This document shows, in pieces, positions 57,473-64,000 of a stretch of DNA of 64,000 nucleotides. Every line of letters begins with the position of its first letter. The stretch's first letter is position 1. The stretch is from Streptomyces sp. NRRL S-350 (GTDB taxonomy: Bacteria > Actinomycetota > Actinomycetes > Streptomycetales > Streptomycetaceae), in the NCBI RefSeq assembly GCF_000719705.1, contig NZ_JOHO01000032.1, forward strand, positions 10,689 through 74,688, written 5' to 3'. Position numbers and translations under genes: made by a program. The notes beneath the pieces were generated by a model. It made no database searches. It had not been told where the DNA came from and worked only from the letters and a program-made list of their open reading frames with translations.

Positions 57473-58656
57473 CCCCGAACATCCCGGACATCCCGGACAC
57501 CGCGCCCGAGCGCCGCGCGCTCGCCGACCGTCTCGAAGCGAGCGGCGACCTGACCAGTCCGGCTTGGAGAGCGGCGGTCGAGGCCGTGCCCCGCGAGCTG
57601 TTCCTGCAGCCCGGGGTGTTCCTGCCCACCGACGACGGGTGGTGGCGGCCGGTGACCGCGCTCGGCGCCGACCCCGAGGAGTGGGTGCGGATCGCCTACA
57701 GCGACCAGTCACTGGTCACCCAGCTCAACGGGCACCTGACGGCCGACCAGGCCTCCGGTGCCGTACGGGGGTTCCCGACCTCCTCCTCCACGGTCCCGGC
57801 CACCGTGGTCAGCATGATCGAGGCCCTGGAGTTGGAGGACGGGCAGTCGGTGCTGGAAATCGGCACGGGCACCGGCTACTCGACCGCGTTGATGTGCCAC
57901 CGCCTCGGCGAAGACCAGGTCACCACCGTGGAAGTGGACCCGGAGGTGGCCGCCCGGGCGGACGCCGCGCTGGAGACGGCCGGCTACTCGACCTGGACCG
58001 TGACCGCGGACGGTCTGCTCGGCCACCCGTACCGGGCCCCGTACGACAGGGTGGTCGCCACCTGCGCCGTCCGCCGCATCCCCTACACCTGGGTGCGGCA
58101 GACCAGGCCGGGCGGCACGGTCCTGGCCACGGTCGGCTCCTGGGCGTACGGCACCGGTCTGGCCAAGGTGACCGTGGGGGAGGACGGGACGGCGCAGGGC
58201 CGGATCATCGGCCGCTCCTCCTTCATGCCGGCCCGTTCCCAGGCCGTGGTGCCGCTCGCGGGGGACCTGTCGGCCCGGGCCGCGTACGCCGACACCGAGC
58301 GGCGCACCCCGGTCGCCCCGCAGGTGCTCAACGAGTGGACACCGGCCTTCCTCGCCCAACTCGCCGCGCCCGGAGCCCAGATGGTCACAGCGGTCGCCGG
58401 CGGCGGCGAGCAGACGGTGTACCTGTTCGACCCGGCACGTGAGTCCTTCGCCCAGCTCGACGACGACGGTGAGGGCTGGACCGTGCGCCAGGGCGGCCCC
58501 GTCGCCCTGTGGGACGTCATCGAGGACGTGCTCACCGCCTGGCAGGAGACCGGACGCCCCGACCTCAGCGCCGTCCGCCTCCGCGTCACCCCCGAGGCGC
58601 ACACCTACCGGATCGGCGACCACCCGGCCTTGCGGTGGGAACACCGCCTGACCTGA
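57469..58656 (+). CDS. graspetide-associated PIMT-like methyltransferase
   Basis: A 395-residue SAM-dependent enzyme related to protein-L-isoaspartate O-methyltransferase. GFPTSSSTVPATVVSMIEAL and VLEIGTGTGYSTALMCHRLG (SAM motif I, residues ~126-145), YDRVVATCAVRRIPYTWVRQ and RPGGTVLATVGSWAYGTGLA are characteristic. The C-terminal ~150 residues are the extension seen in ATP-grasp peptide-maturase-associated methyltransferases. In fuscimiditide-type graspetides such an enzyme methylates Asp to form aspartimide. It looks intact, but its partner ligase is truncated and no precursor gene is visible. Confidence 0.87.
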   Translation: MTPNIPDIPDTAPERRALADRLEASGDLTSPAWRAAVEAVPRELFLQPGVFLPTDDGWWRPVTALGADPEEWVRIAYSDQSLVTQLNGHLTADQASGAVRGFPTSSSTVPATVVSMIEALELEDGQSVLEIGTGTGYSTALMCHRLGEDQVTTVEVDPEVAARADAALETAGYSTWTVTADGLLGHPYRAPYDRVVATCAVRRIPYTWVRQTRPGGTVLATVGSWAYGTGLAKVTVGEDGTAQGRIIGRSSFMPARSQAVVPLAGDLSARAAYADTERRTPVAPQVLNEWTPAFLAQLAAPGAQMVTAVAGGGEQTVYLFDPARESFAQLDDDGEGWTVRQGGPVALWDVIEDVLTAWQETGRPDLSAVRLRVTPEAHTYRIGDHPALRWEHRLT

Positions 58657-58691
58657 CCGCGCGGCCGAACCCACGGCAGACCCGCAAGGAA

Positions 58692-58732
58692 CCGCAGGCC
58701 CGGACCACACTCATCGCGGTCCGGGCCTGCGG
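58692..58732. terminator. 15-bp terminator hairpin after the PIMT-like gene
   Basis: Stem CCGCAGGCCCGGACC (58692-58706) / GGTCCGGGCCTGCGG (58718-58732), 11-nt loop, 36 nt after the stop. Its left arm core GCAGGCCCGGAC recurs in hairpins at 60089 and 62092. Confidence 0.8.
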
Positions 58733-59005
58733 AGCGGGGTGTCAGGGGCGTGGTCGGCCGACCGGGACCGGAACGCCCCGGTCGGCGAGCACGCCCACGC
58801 GGAGCAGGATCCGAGCCTCGTGCCGTTGCGGATCCGATCGACCTTCTCCGAAAGGGCGCACCGGAAGGCGTCCGTGCTTGTCCGGGCCCCGCCGGGACGT
58901 CCGCGTCCGTTGCTGCCGGGGCCCGCTCTCGGCTCCGACCGTGGCGGTCGCTGTTCGGTGCCCACAATCGGCCCTGCCCGGTACGCCCACCGGGAGGGAA
59001 GGGCG

Positions 59006-59048
59006 CTGCTGCGCAGGAAGTCGGCCTGGCCGACTTCCTGCGCAGCAG
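59006..59048. repeat. 20-bp perfect palindrome in the convergent gap 58657-59090
   Basis: Arms 59006-59025 (CTGCTGCGCAGGAAGTCGGC) and 59029-59048 with a 3-nt loop. The same GCAGGAAGTCGG / CCGACTTCCTGC core occurs at 50629-50657. The rest of the gap contains no recognised gene. Confidence 0.85.
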
Positions 59049-59090
59049 GTCGCCTGGCCCGGGCCCGACACCCGGGCCGAGGCGCACGCC

Positions 59091-59474
59091 TCAGGAGGGG
59101 CAACCCCCGGGCCGTGCGGAGCTGATCTGGTCGTTCATGCTGTACTGCGTGACGTTGCCCGTGTAGTCGGCGGCGACGGGCAGGCACCGGCCGCCGAAGT
59201 TGACGTTGGTGTAGACCGACCAGACGCGGCCGGTCCGGTTGCGCAGCGACGACGTGATGTTGTCGAAGTCCAGCGAACCGAGCGAGGCGCGCTCCCCGCC
59301 CAGTCCCACGACGCGGCCCTGCCCGTCGATGTCCTGGAACAGGCAGAAGTTGCCGCTCGCGCACCGGTCGTAGCCGGTCGCCGCGGGCGCCGCGACCGCG
59401 GACGAGGCCGCCGCGGTGAGGGCGAGCCCCGCGGCCATCGACAGGCAGGCGGCCATCGTGTGGAACTTCACCAT
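59091..59474 (-). CDS. peptidase inhibitor family I36 protein (SMPI-like)
   Basis: A 127-residue secreted protein. Signal peptide MVKFHTMAACLSMAAGLALT, cut near AVAA (~residue 28). The mature part has the gamma-crystallin-like I36 fold: CASGNFCLFQDIDGQGRVVG, DFDNITSSLRNRTGRVWSVY, TNVNFGGRCLPVAADY, with cysteines suited to two disulfides (Cys38, Cys44, Cys97, Cys125). Family members such as SMPI inhibit metalloproteases; others are uncharacterised. GGAGGAAG lies just before the ATG. Confidence 0.9.
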   Translation of the reverse strand: MVKFHTMAACLSMAAGLALTAAASSAVAAPAATGYDRCASGNFCLFQDIDGQGRVVGLGGERASLGSLDFDNITSSLRNRTGRVWSVYTNVNFGGRCLPVAADYTGNVTQYSMNDQISSARPGGCPS

Positions 59475-59887
59475 GTCTTCCTCCAGATGTCGGTCGGTGC
59501 CGGGTGCCGTGCCGGTGCCCCGCCTCCCGGCTCGCGTGTGACTGCGACTGCGACTGGGGCAGAGGCAGCGGGCGTGTGGCGGACACGGTCGGCGATGTCA
59601 CCCGCGAGAGGGCGTCCGCCGGCATTCCTCACACCGGTGGTGAACGGCGCCCGGCCCGGCGCCGAGGCGGCGCACCGCCGCCGACGCGCGCCGGACGACC
59701 CGCCCCGGGACGACCCGGCGGGCAACCGCCGCCGAACGTTCCGGTCAGCGGATGCGGACGGGATTTTCATGGTCTCGTCTCCTGGTCCGATGCCGACGGC
59801 CTCGCCAACAACGTCGGTATGCACAGGATCCCATTCCCATAAGGATCGTGAGTACCCGTCGGGAGAGAGGAAACAGCCGCGTAGTGA
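59475..59887. other. 413-nt gap, possible weak ORF on the minus strand
   Basis: No clear gene. On the minus strand an ATG at 59768-59770 (MKIPSASADRNVRRRL, AGGAG upstream) opens ~100 codons that run to the I36 start, but composition is Arg/Ala/Pro-rich without domain features. The region presumably holds the I36 promoter. An AT-rich patch lies at 59840-59890. Confidence 0.35.
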
Positions 59888-60079
59888 AATGAAGGGGCGC
59901 GCGCGGAGCCGGTAGCGCCCCCTCTGCTCGCCACCGGGGGCGAGGTGGCAGTGGACTTCCCCGGCCTGGTCCCTGTCCGCGACTCCAAGGACCCGCAGGG
60001 GCCCTCTTTCGTCTTCCCCTCCGAGGCCTGGACGTCGTTCGTCGGCGCTGTGCGCGGCGGCGAGTTCGGCGACGTCTGA
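59888..60079 (+). pseudogene. 5'-truncated DUF397 relic
   Basis: The frame ends FPGLVPVRDSKDPQGPSF, VFPSEAWTSFVGAVRGGEFG, DV and stop, the C-terminal half of a DUF397 protein almost identical in layout to the intact gene at 61883 (RVRDSKDPQGPALVFPS, GEFGDV). The N-terminal WRKSSYS half is missing; the frame before it begins after a stop at 59885 and has no suitable start except GTG codons near 59948-59957. It is a decayed duplicate. Confidence 0.8.
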
Positions 60080-60088
60080 GCCCACGGT

Positions 60089-60124
60089 GCAGGCCCGGAC
60101 GCGCCCATGGCGGCGTGGGCCTGC
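60089..60124. terminator. hairpin after the DUF397 relic
   Basis: GCAGGCCC (60089-60096) and GGGCCTGC (60117-60124) form the outer stem with a 20-nt loop. It lies between the relic and the convergent Nudix-like gene. Confidence 0.55.
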
Positions 60125-60141
60125 GGGTGCCGGGGTGGTGG

Positions 60142-60648
60142 TCAGCCGACCGGGACCGGAACGCCCTGGATGAGGAGGGGGAGTCCGGCGCCGTGTTCCC
60201 AGGCGTCCCAGGCGTCTTCGACGCGTCGGTACTGGTCGTCCGCCATGACCCTGCGCAGCTTGGCCTGGGGTGCCCAGTGGAGGGCGCGGATGCCTTCCGG
60301 CGGCTGGTGCGGGCGGATGGCTCCGGCCTGCCGGGAGGTGACCACCCCGCCCGCGTAGACGAAATCGAGGGCCTCGGGGAGTTCGGCGGCGGGGGAGTAG
60401 TCGACGGTGAGGATGGTGCGGAGCGGCAGGACGAGCCCGGTCTGCGTTTCGAGGTGCCGGCGGGCGGCGAGGTGGGGCAACTCGTTCTGCTCGGCACTGC
60501 CGCCGGGCAGGGTCAGCCCGTCTTGGTGGGCGAAGTCGACCAGGAGGACGAAGAAGTCGCCCGACCCTCCCGGATCCTCGCGCAGGGCGAGGACCTGGTG
60601 GCCCGACCGTCGGCCGGGAGGCTTGCTGTTGAAGAGGGTCTTGCTCAA
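60142..60648 (-). CDS. Nudix-fold protein with degenerate Nudix box
   Basis: A 168-residue protein from TTG 60648. VLALREDPGGSGDFFVLLVD, LTLPGGSAEQNELPHLAARR, HLETQTGLVLPLRTILTVDY show the Nudix domain. The catalytic box (G-x5-E-x7-R-E-x2-E-E-x-G) is incomplete: the REVxEE helix reads RRHLETQ, so hydrolase activity may be lost or altered. TTG 60648 overlaps the upstream gene's stop by 4 nt (TTGA) and has GGAG 5 nt before it. An ATG at 60693 is possible but has no ribosome-binding site. Coupled to the gene at 60645. Confidence 0.7.
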   Translation of the reverse strand: MSKTLFNSKPPGRRSGHQVLALREDPGGSGDFFVLLVDFAHQDGLTLPGGSAEQNELPHLAARRHLETQTGLVLPLRTILTVDYSPAAELPEALDFVYAGGVVTSRQAGAIRPHQPPEGIRALHWAPQAKLRRVMADDQYRRVEDAWDAWEHGAGLPLLIQGVPVPVG

Positions 60649-60941
60649 CTCTGCTCCAGGTATGAGGAATTGCTGTCGGACGGCAGGGACCATCCGCTGA
60701 ACGGCCGGCGGCGCGGGCGGCCACGGGTGCCCGGCGCGAACTCCCTGGGGTCAAGCGGCCGGATCAGGCCGAGATCGACCCGCCGCTCGGGCCCGGCGGC
60801 TCCCAACGGCCGGAGAACAGCCTTCCCGAACACGGCCTCCACGAAGACGGCCTCGCCCGGCGAACCGCCGTGCGGCTGACTGAAGTCCTGCACCACCTCG
60901 TGGAGTTGGAAGGAAAGGGAGGGGTTCTGCGCGTCCGGCAT
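60645..60941 (-). CDS. hypothetical protein coupled to the Nudix-like gene
   Basis: A 98-residue protein of no recognised family: PSLSFQLHEVVQDFSQPHGG, EAVFVEAVFGKAVLRPLGAA, RRVDLGLIRPLDPREFAPGT. ATG 60941 has GGAG 6 nt upstream, and its stop overlaps the Nudix start by 4 nt, which supports its reality. Divergent from the XRE regulator at 61057. Confidence 0.55.
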   Translation of the reverse strand: MPDAQNPSLSFQLHEVVQDFSQPHGGSPGEAVFVEAVFGKAVLRPLGAAGPERRVDLGLIRPLDPREFAPGTRGRPRRRPFSGWSLPSDSNSSYLEQS

Positions 60942-61056
60942 AGGAGTCTCCGCGAAGGTGGCGACTTCGGTGTGTGACCGACTGACTACCAGGGTGGCTA
61001 GCGTCCTCTAGGATTGGAAGAGTTTCAAATCTCTAGTCAGGACGATTTTAAAAGAG

Positions 61057-61890
61057 ATGATCTTGGCTCGTCGCACACTTGACCCAAAGTCATCACCCTT
61101 GGAAGCGCTGGCTGTTCAAATCAGCAGGTCGCGTCAGGCAAAGGGGATGACACAGATTGAGCTTGGCAAGCGAGTGGGGTACTCCAACGTCTACATCTCG
61201 AACGTCGAGCGAGCCAAACAAGCTCCGTCTTTAAAGTTCGTAGAACGCGTAGACGCGGCCCTCGACGCCGGTGGTGCTCTGACGGGGCTGTGGTGGAGTT
61301 GGAAGAACGGTGCTCTGCTGCCTGGGTTCTCGGAGTACCTTCGCCGGGAACGCGAGGCGATCGCAGCCAGACTGTTCGACACGGACATGGTGTCGGGAAT
61401 ACTCCAGCACCCGGACTACAGCGCAGCCTACGAAGCTGGCATCGTCCGACGCGGGGAAGCGACTCGGGAGCAAGCCGACGGGAGACTCGGTCTGCTGGCC
61501 CAACGTCAACTTATGCTCGACAGAGGTACAACGGTCCATGCTGTTCTGGATGAGGGGGCCTTGCGCCGACCGATTGGTGGTCGAGAGATTATGGCCACGC
61601 AGCTCTCTCACCTGGAGAGTCTCGGCGAGCGCCCGAATGTCATCATCCAGGTCGCCCCGTACCGTCTGGCCGAGAATCGACCGCTGTCCCACCCCGTCAC
61701 GCTCTTGACCCTCCCAAATCGGGCCTTGGTCGGGTACACGGAGACGCTTCAACGGGGATACCTGGAGCAAGATATCGAGACGGTGGCCCGATGGGTCGAT
61801 AGATACGATCGACTCCAGGTCGACGCGCTCAGCCAGCCGGACAGTTTGGCCATGATCCGGGAGGCACGGAAGGAACTGGACCATGCATGA
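61057..61890 (+). CDS. XRE-family regulator with DUF5753 (Scr1-like), second copy
   Basis: A 277-residue protein. XRE HTH at residues ~17-75: EALAVQISRSRQAKGMTQIE, LGKRVGYSNVYISNVERAKQ, APSLKFVERVDAAL. DUF5753 at ~95-270: GFSEYLRREREAIAARLFDT, DMVSGILQHPDYSAAYEAGI, VHAVLDEGALRRPIGGREIM, NVIIQVAPYRLAENRPLSHP. The gene is visibly less GC-rich than its neighbours. No strong ribosome-binding site precedes ATG 61057; ATCTCT (61029-61034) is complementary to AGAGAT around the start, so the start may be partly occluded. The next gene, DUF397, overlaps its end by 8 nt. Confidence 0.87.
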   Translation: MILARRTLDPKSSPLEALAVQISRSRQAKGMTQIELGKRVGYSNVYISNVERAKQAPSLKFVERVDAALDAGGALTGLWWSWKNGALLPGFSEYLRREREAIAARLFDTDMVSGILQHPDYSAAYEAGIVRRGEATREQADGRLGLLAQRQLMLDRGTTVHAVLDEGALRRPIGGREIMATQLSHLESLGERPNVIIQVAPYRLAENRPLSHPVTLLTLPNRALVGYTETLQRGYLEQDIETVARWVDRYDRLQVDALSQPDSLAMIREARKELDHA

Positions 61891-62080
61891 CCCAACGGGC
61901 GCCAAGTGGCGCAAGAGCACCTACAGCAATGGCGGGGGCGGCTGCATCGAGGTGGATGACGCGCACCCGGGCAGGGTCCGTGACTCGAAGGATCCGCAGG
62001 GTCCGGCGCTGGTTTTCCCGTCCACGTCCTGGGCATCGTTCGTCGCCGCTGTCCGTAGTGGCGAGTTCGGCGACGTCTGA
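61883..62080 (+). CDS. DUF397 protein, partner of the second XRE regulator
   Basis: A 65-residue complete DUF397 protein: AKWRKSTYSNGGGGCIEVDD, VRDSKDPQGPALVFPSTSWA, SFVAAVRSGEFGDV. It overlaps the upstream regulator by 8 nt, so the pair is translationally coupled. A hairpin follows 11 nt after the stop. A truncated relative lies at 59888. Confidence 0.9.
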   Translation: MHDPTGAKWRKSTYSNGGGGCIEVDDAHPGRVRDSKDPQGPALVFPSTSWASFVAAVRSGEFGDV

Positions 62081-62091
62081 AAGCTGACATG

Positions 62092-62134
62092 CCGCAGGCC
62101 CGGACCGCCCCCACATGGCGGTTCGGGCCTGCGG
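62092..62134. terminator. 18-bp terminator hairpin after DUF397
   Basis: CCGCAGGCCCGGACCGCC (62092-62109) / GGCGGTTCGGGCCTGCGG (62117-62134), with one G-T pair and a 7-nt loop. Shared by the convergent polysaccharide lyase gene. Confidence 0.8.
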
Positions 62135-62151
62135 ACGTTTCCGCGCCGCTC

Positions 62152-62874
62152 CTACGAGCCGGCGGTGGCGGCTTCCAGGGTGGTGGCCATCACCGGGCTG
62201 GTGAAGGTGTTCGTCGCGTCGCCGGTGGACTCGTGGTACGAGCCCCACTTCAGGTAGTTGCGGTCGCCGTCCCAGGTGGTGCCCTTGAAGGTGCCCGAGC
62301 CGGTGGTGAAGGTCTGCTTCTTGCCGTCGAACCAGAAGTCGATGGTGCCGTCGGTCCGCCCCAGGCGGATCTTCAGCGCGTACGAGTGCCACTGGCCGTT
62401 CGCCGTCGGCGCGGTCCACAGCGTGTGCGACACGTGCTGGGTGTCCCACTCCTGCAGTCGGATGCGGCCGTCGGTCGCGTCGATCTCGATCGGGTGGTTG
62501 GCCGTGTCCGTGCTCGGCGAGCACTTGAGCTGGAACACGTAGCGGCTGTTGGCGTCCTTGATGTCGACCTTGGACGACCACCCGAGGTAGAACGTCTCGC
62601 CGTTCTTCAGGTCCGGGCCTAGCGTCTCGCAGCGCTCCTCGCCGGCGGCCTGGTACGCCCGCCACACCTTGCCCTTGGCCGCATCGGTCACGACCTTGAA
62701 GTTGCCCGGGGCGCACTGCACGGCGGTGAAGGAGGACGCCCCCTTGCTCGTGTTCGGGGTCCACAGCACCGTGCCGGCCGCGCTGCTGGGGCTCACGGTG
62801 GCCCAGGAGAGCGCGAGTACGGCGGTGGCCACGCCTCCGTAGGCGAGCTTGCGGCGGTCGGACGGAATGGACAT
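62152..62874 (-). CDS. secreted polysaccharide lyase (heparin lyase I-like / PL20-type fold)
   Basis: A 240-residue exported beta-jelly-roll protein. Signal peptide (RRKLAYGGVATAVLALSWAT, cut near SSA). The mature part contains NGETFYLGWSSKVDIKDANS, RYVFQLKCSPSTDTANHPIE, QWHSYALKIRLGRTDGTIDF, WFDGKKQTFTTGSGTFKGTT and NYLKWGSYHESTGD, the pattern of the heparin-lyase-I-like lyases common in streptomycetes. The substrate (uronic-acid-containing glycan) is uncertain. GGGGAGAGG precedes ATG 62874. Confidence 0.82.
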   Translation of the reverse strand: MSIPSDRRKLAYGGVATAVLALSWATVSPSSAAGTVLWTPNTSKGASSFTAVQCAPGNFKVVTDAAKGKVWRAYQAAGEERCETLGPDLKNGETFYLGWSSKVDIKDANSRYVFQLKCSPSTDTANHPIEIDATDGRIRLQEWDTQHVSHTLWTAPTANGQWHSYALKIRLGRTDGTIDFWFDGKKQTFTTGSGTFKGTTWDGDRNYLKWGSYHESTGDATNTFTSPVMATTLEAATAGS

Positions 62875-63161
62875 GCCTCTCCCCGGGGTCGAATGGGCGG
62901 TGGCGTGGGCGTGCGCAGCGATTCGACCATCCGCCGGGCCGGCAAACCAGGCGGAAACACCGGCGGAAGTAATCCGGCGGCCACTTCCGCCGATGCCCTG
63001 GCCGGCCGCCGCTGCCGGCTCCGGCCTGTTCGTCTTCGTCGTTCCCGGGCCCGGGGCGGCCGGCCGTCGTCCGGTGGTTCCGGGAGCGTCACCCGGGCGG
63101 CGGGCCGAATCGACATATCCCCTATGGTCATATGCTTGTCGCATTAAGTGGGGGGCGGGTT

Positions 63162-64000
63162 TTGGATTTCCGATTGCTGGGCTCGGTGGCCGCAGTGGCG
63201 GCGGACGGCCGGGAGCTTCCGGTCGGGTCCGCCAAGCGCCGCAGCCTGCTGGCCATGCTGCTGCTCAACCCCGGCGCACCGGTCACCGTCGACCGGCTCA
63301 CCGAGACGCTGTGGGACGAAGAACCGCCCCGGCACTCGCGCACCGTCATCCACAACCACGTGTCGGGCCTGCGCGCGCTGCTCGCCGCGCACGGCGCACC
63401 CGACGGCGGAGTCGAACTCGTCACCGACGGCGGCGCCTACCTGCTGCGGGTGCCCGAGCTCGCGGTGGACACCGACCGCTTCGAACGCCTGGTGCGCTCG
63501 GCCCGCTCGCTGCCCGACACCGGCGAGGCGGTGGCGGCACTCCAGGAGGCGCTCGCGCTGTGGCGCGGCCCCGCCCTGGCCGGCACCGCGCCCAGCGTGC
63601 CCCTGCAGTGCGCCGCCCACGCCCTGGAGGAACTGCGCCTCGCCTCGGTGGAGGAACTGGCCCGCGCCCACGGCCGACTCGGCGACCACGGCGCCGCGGC
63701 CGGCGTGCTCTCCACCGAAGCCACCATGAACCCGCTGCGCGAGCCGCTGGTCGCCGCACTCATGCTGGCGCTCGGCCGGGCCGGCCGGCGCTCGGAGGCC
63801 CTGGACTGGTTCCACCGCACCCGCCGGGCCCTGGCCGAGGAACTGGGCATCGACCCCGGGCCGGAACTCGTCGACGCCTACGACTCCCTGCTGCGCGCCA
63901 CCCCGGCGCCGCGCCCCGACCGCGTCCCGCCCCCACGCGTGCCGACCGTCGGCGGCCCGGCATCCGTCCCCGACCCCGCCCCGGCCGCCACGCCCACCCC
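63162..64000 (+). CDS. SARP-type (BTAD domain) regulator, 5' part
   Basis: The frame is open to the window end, so the 3' part is missing. The visible ~280 residues are a SARP DNA-binding domain (LDFRLLGSVAAVAADGRELP, KRRSLLAMLLLNPGAPVTVD, LTETLWDEEPPRHSRTVIHN) and a BTAD domain (VPELAVDTDRFERLVRSARS, LRLASVEELARAHGRLGDHG, GRRSEALDWFHRTRRALAEE, GIDPGPELVDAYDSLL). After ~255 a Pro/Ala-rich linker starts, so it may be an AfsR-like multidomain protein. SARPs activate antibiotic-type clusters. TTG 63162 has GGGGGG upstream; ATG 63132 is in frame but lacks a site. Confidence 0.9.
   Translation, partial: MDFRLLGSVAAVAADGRELPVGSAKRRSLLAMLLLNPGAPVTVDRLTETLWDEEPPRHSRTVIHNHVSGLRALLAAHGAPDGGVELVTDGGAYLLRVPELAVDTDRFERLVRSARSLPDTGEAVAALQEALALWRGPALAGTAPSVPLQCAAHALEELRLASVEELARAHGRLGDHGAAAGVLSTEATMNPLREPLVAALMLALGRAGRRSEALDWFHRTRRALAEELGIDPGPELVDAYDSLLRATPAPRPDRVPPPRVPTVGGPASVPDPAPAATPT

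Noticed and set aside
59468..59770. 100-codon minus-strand ORF upstream of the I36 inhibitor
   Set aside because: A decent AGGAG and ATG are present, but the translation is Arg/Ala/Pro-rich without domain or signal features; kept only as a note in the gap entry.
60089..60124. Possible small RNA with hairpin
   Set aside because: Only a stem-loop between convergent genes is visible; a terminator explains it and no promoter was seen.

Overview
The window is very GC-rich actinomycete DNA with strong GC bias at third codon positions. It carries several Streptomycetaceae hallmarks: WhiJ/Scr1-type HTH genes with DUF397 partners, a short basic bL37-like ribosomal protein, a SARP-type regulator, an ALF-repeat surface protein, an LAXTG sorting signal and RHS/LamG giant proteins. 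It reads as a Streptomyces or Kitasatospora chromosome, probably an accessory-rich part, because secreted proteins, toxins, small regulators and decayed genes dominate. No rRNA, tRNA, CRISPR array or intact transposase was recognised.

Layout. 1-10.2 kb: the 3' end of a Pls/PosA-family peptide synthetase, then DUF4287, an FAD oxidoreductase, a zinc-ribbon protein, a flavin reductase, a beta-carbonic anhydrase, a photolyase, a SpoIIE phosphatase and an AraC/VOC pair. 10.4-17.8 kb: a tandem family of secreted peptidoglycan-binding proteins with one decayed copy, a cupin, bL37, a second VOC protein, an HTH gene, a sigma-region-4-like protein and a frameshifted secreted serine protease. 17.8-33.2 kb: an aldo/keto reductase, a GH35 beta-galactosidase and the dominant feature, a 3,553-residue secreted DNRLRE/LamG/RHS polymorphic toxin ending in a DNA/RNA non-specific endonuclease-like domain. 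It is followed by SMI1/KNR4 immunity genes: intact, broken, intact. 33.6-36.4 kb: a WhiJ/Scr1 cluster (RsbW-like ATPase, XRE-DUF5753 regulator, two DUF397 proteins).

36.5-46.1 kb: a secreted mucin-like protein, DUF1330, an epimerase, an LAATG-anchored ALF-repeat protein, a cyclophilin next to a stand-alone EF-G domain IV homologue, a ricin-lectin/aerolysin-like secreted protein, an antigen-85-like esterase divergent from a LuxR regulator, and a DUF3592-like membrane protein. 46.5-50.3 kb: a four-gene run of paralogous single-pass membrane proteins. 50.7-57 kb: a minus-strand block with a CMD protein, an Old Yellow Enzyme, an MFS transporter, a TetR regulator and a quinone oxidoreductase. 57.2-58.7 kb: a decayed graspetide locus (5'-truncated ATP-grasp ligase coupled to an intact PIMT-like methyltransferase). 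59.1-62.1 kb: an I36 protease inhibitor and a second XRE/DUF397 locus with a Nudix-like pair and a DUF397 relic. 62.2-64 kb: a secreted polysaccharide lyase and the start of a SARP regulator cut by the window edge.

How the parts fit: the clearest functional unit is the RHS nuclease toxin with its array of SUKH immunity genes. Other themes are envelope and secretome proteins, WhiJ/BldB-like developmental switches, and partly eroded modules (peptidoglycan-binding copy, immunity gene, protease, graspetide ligase, DUF397 relic). Assignments rest on motif recognition only; no database search was possible.
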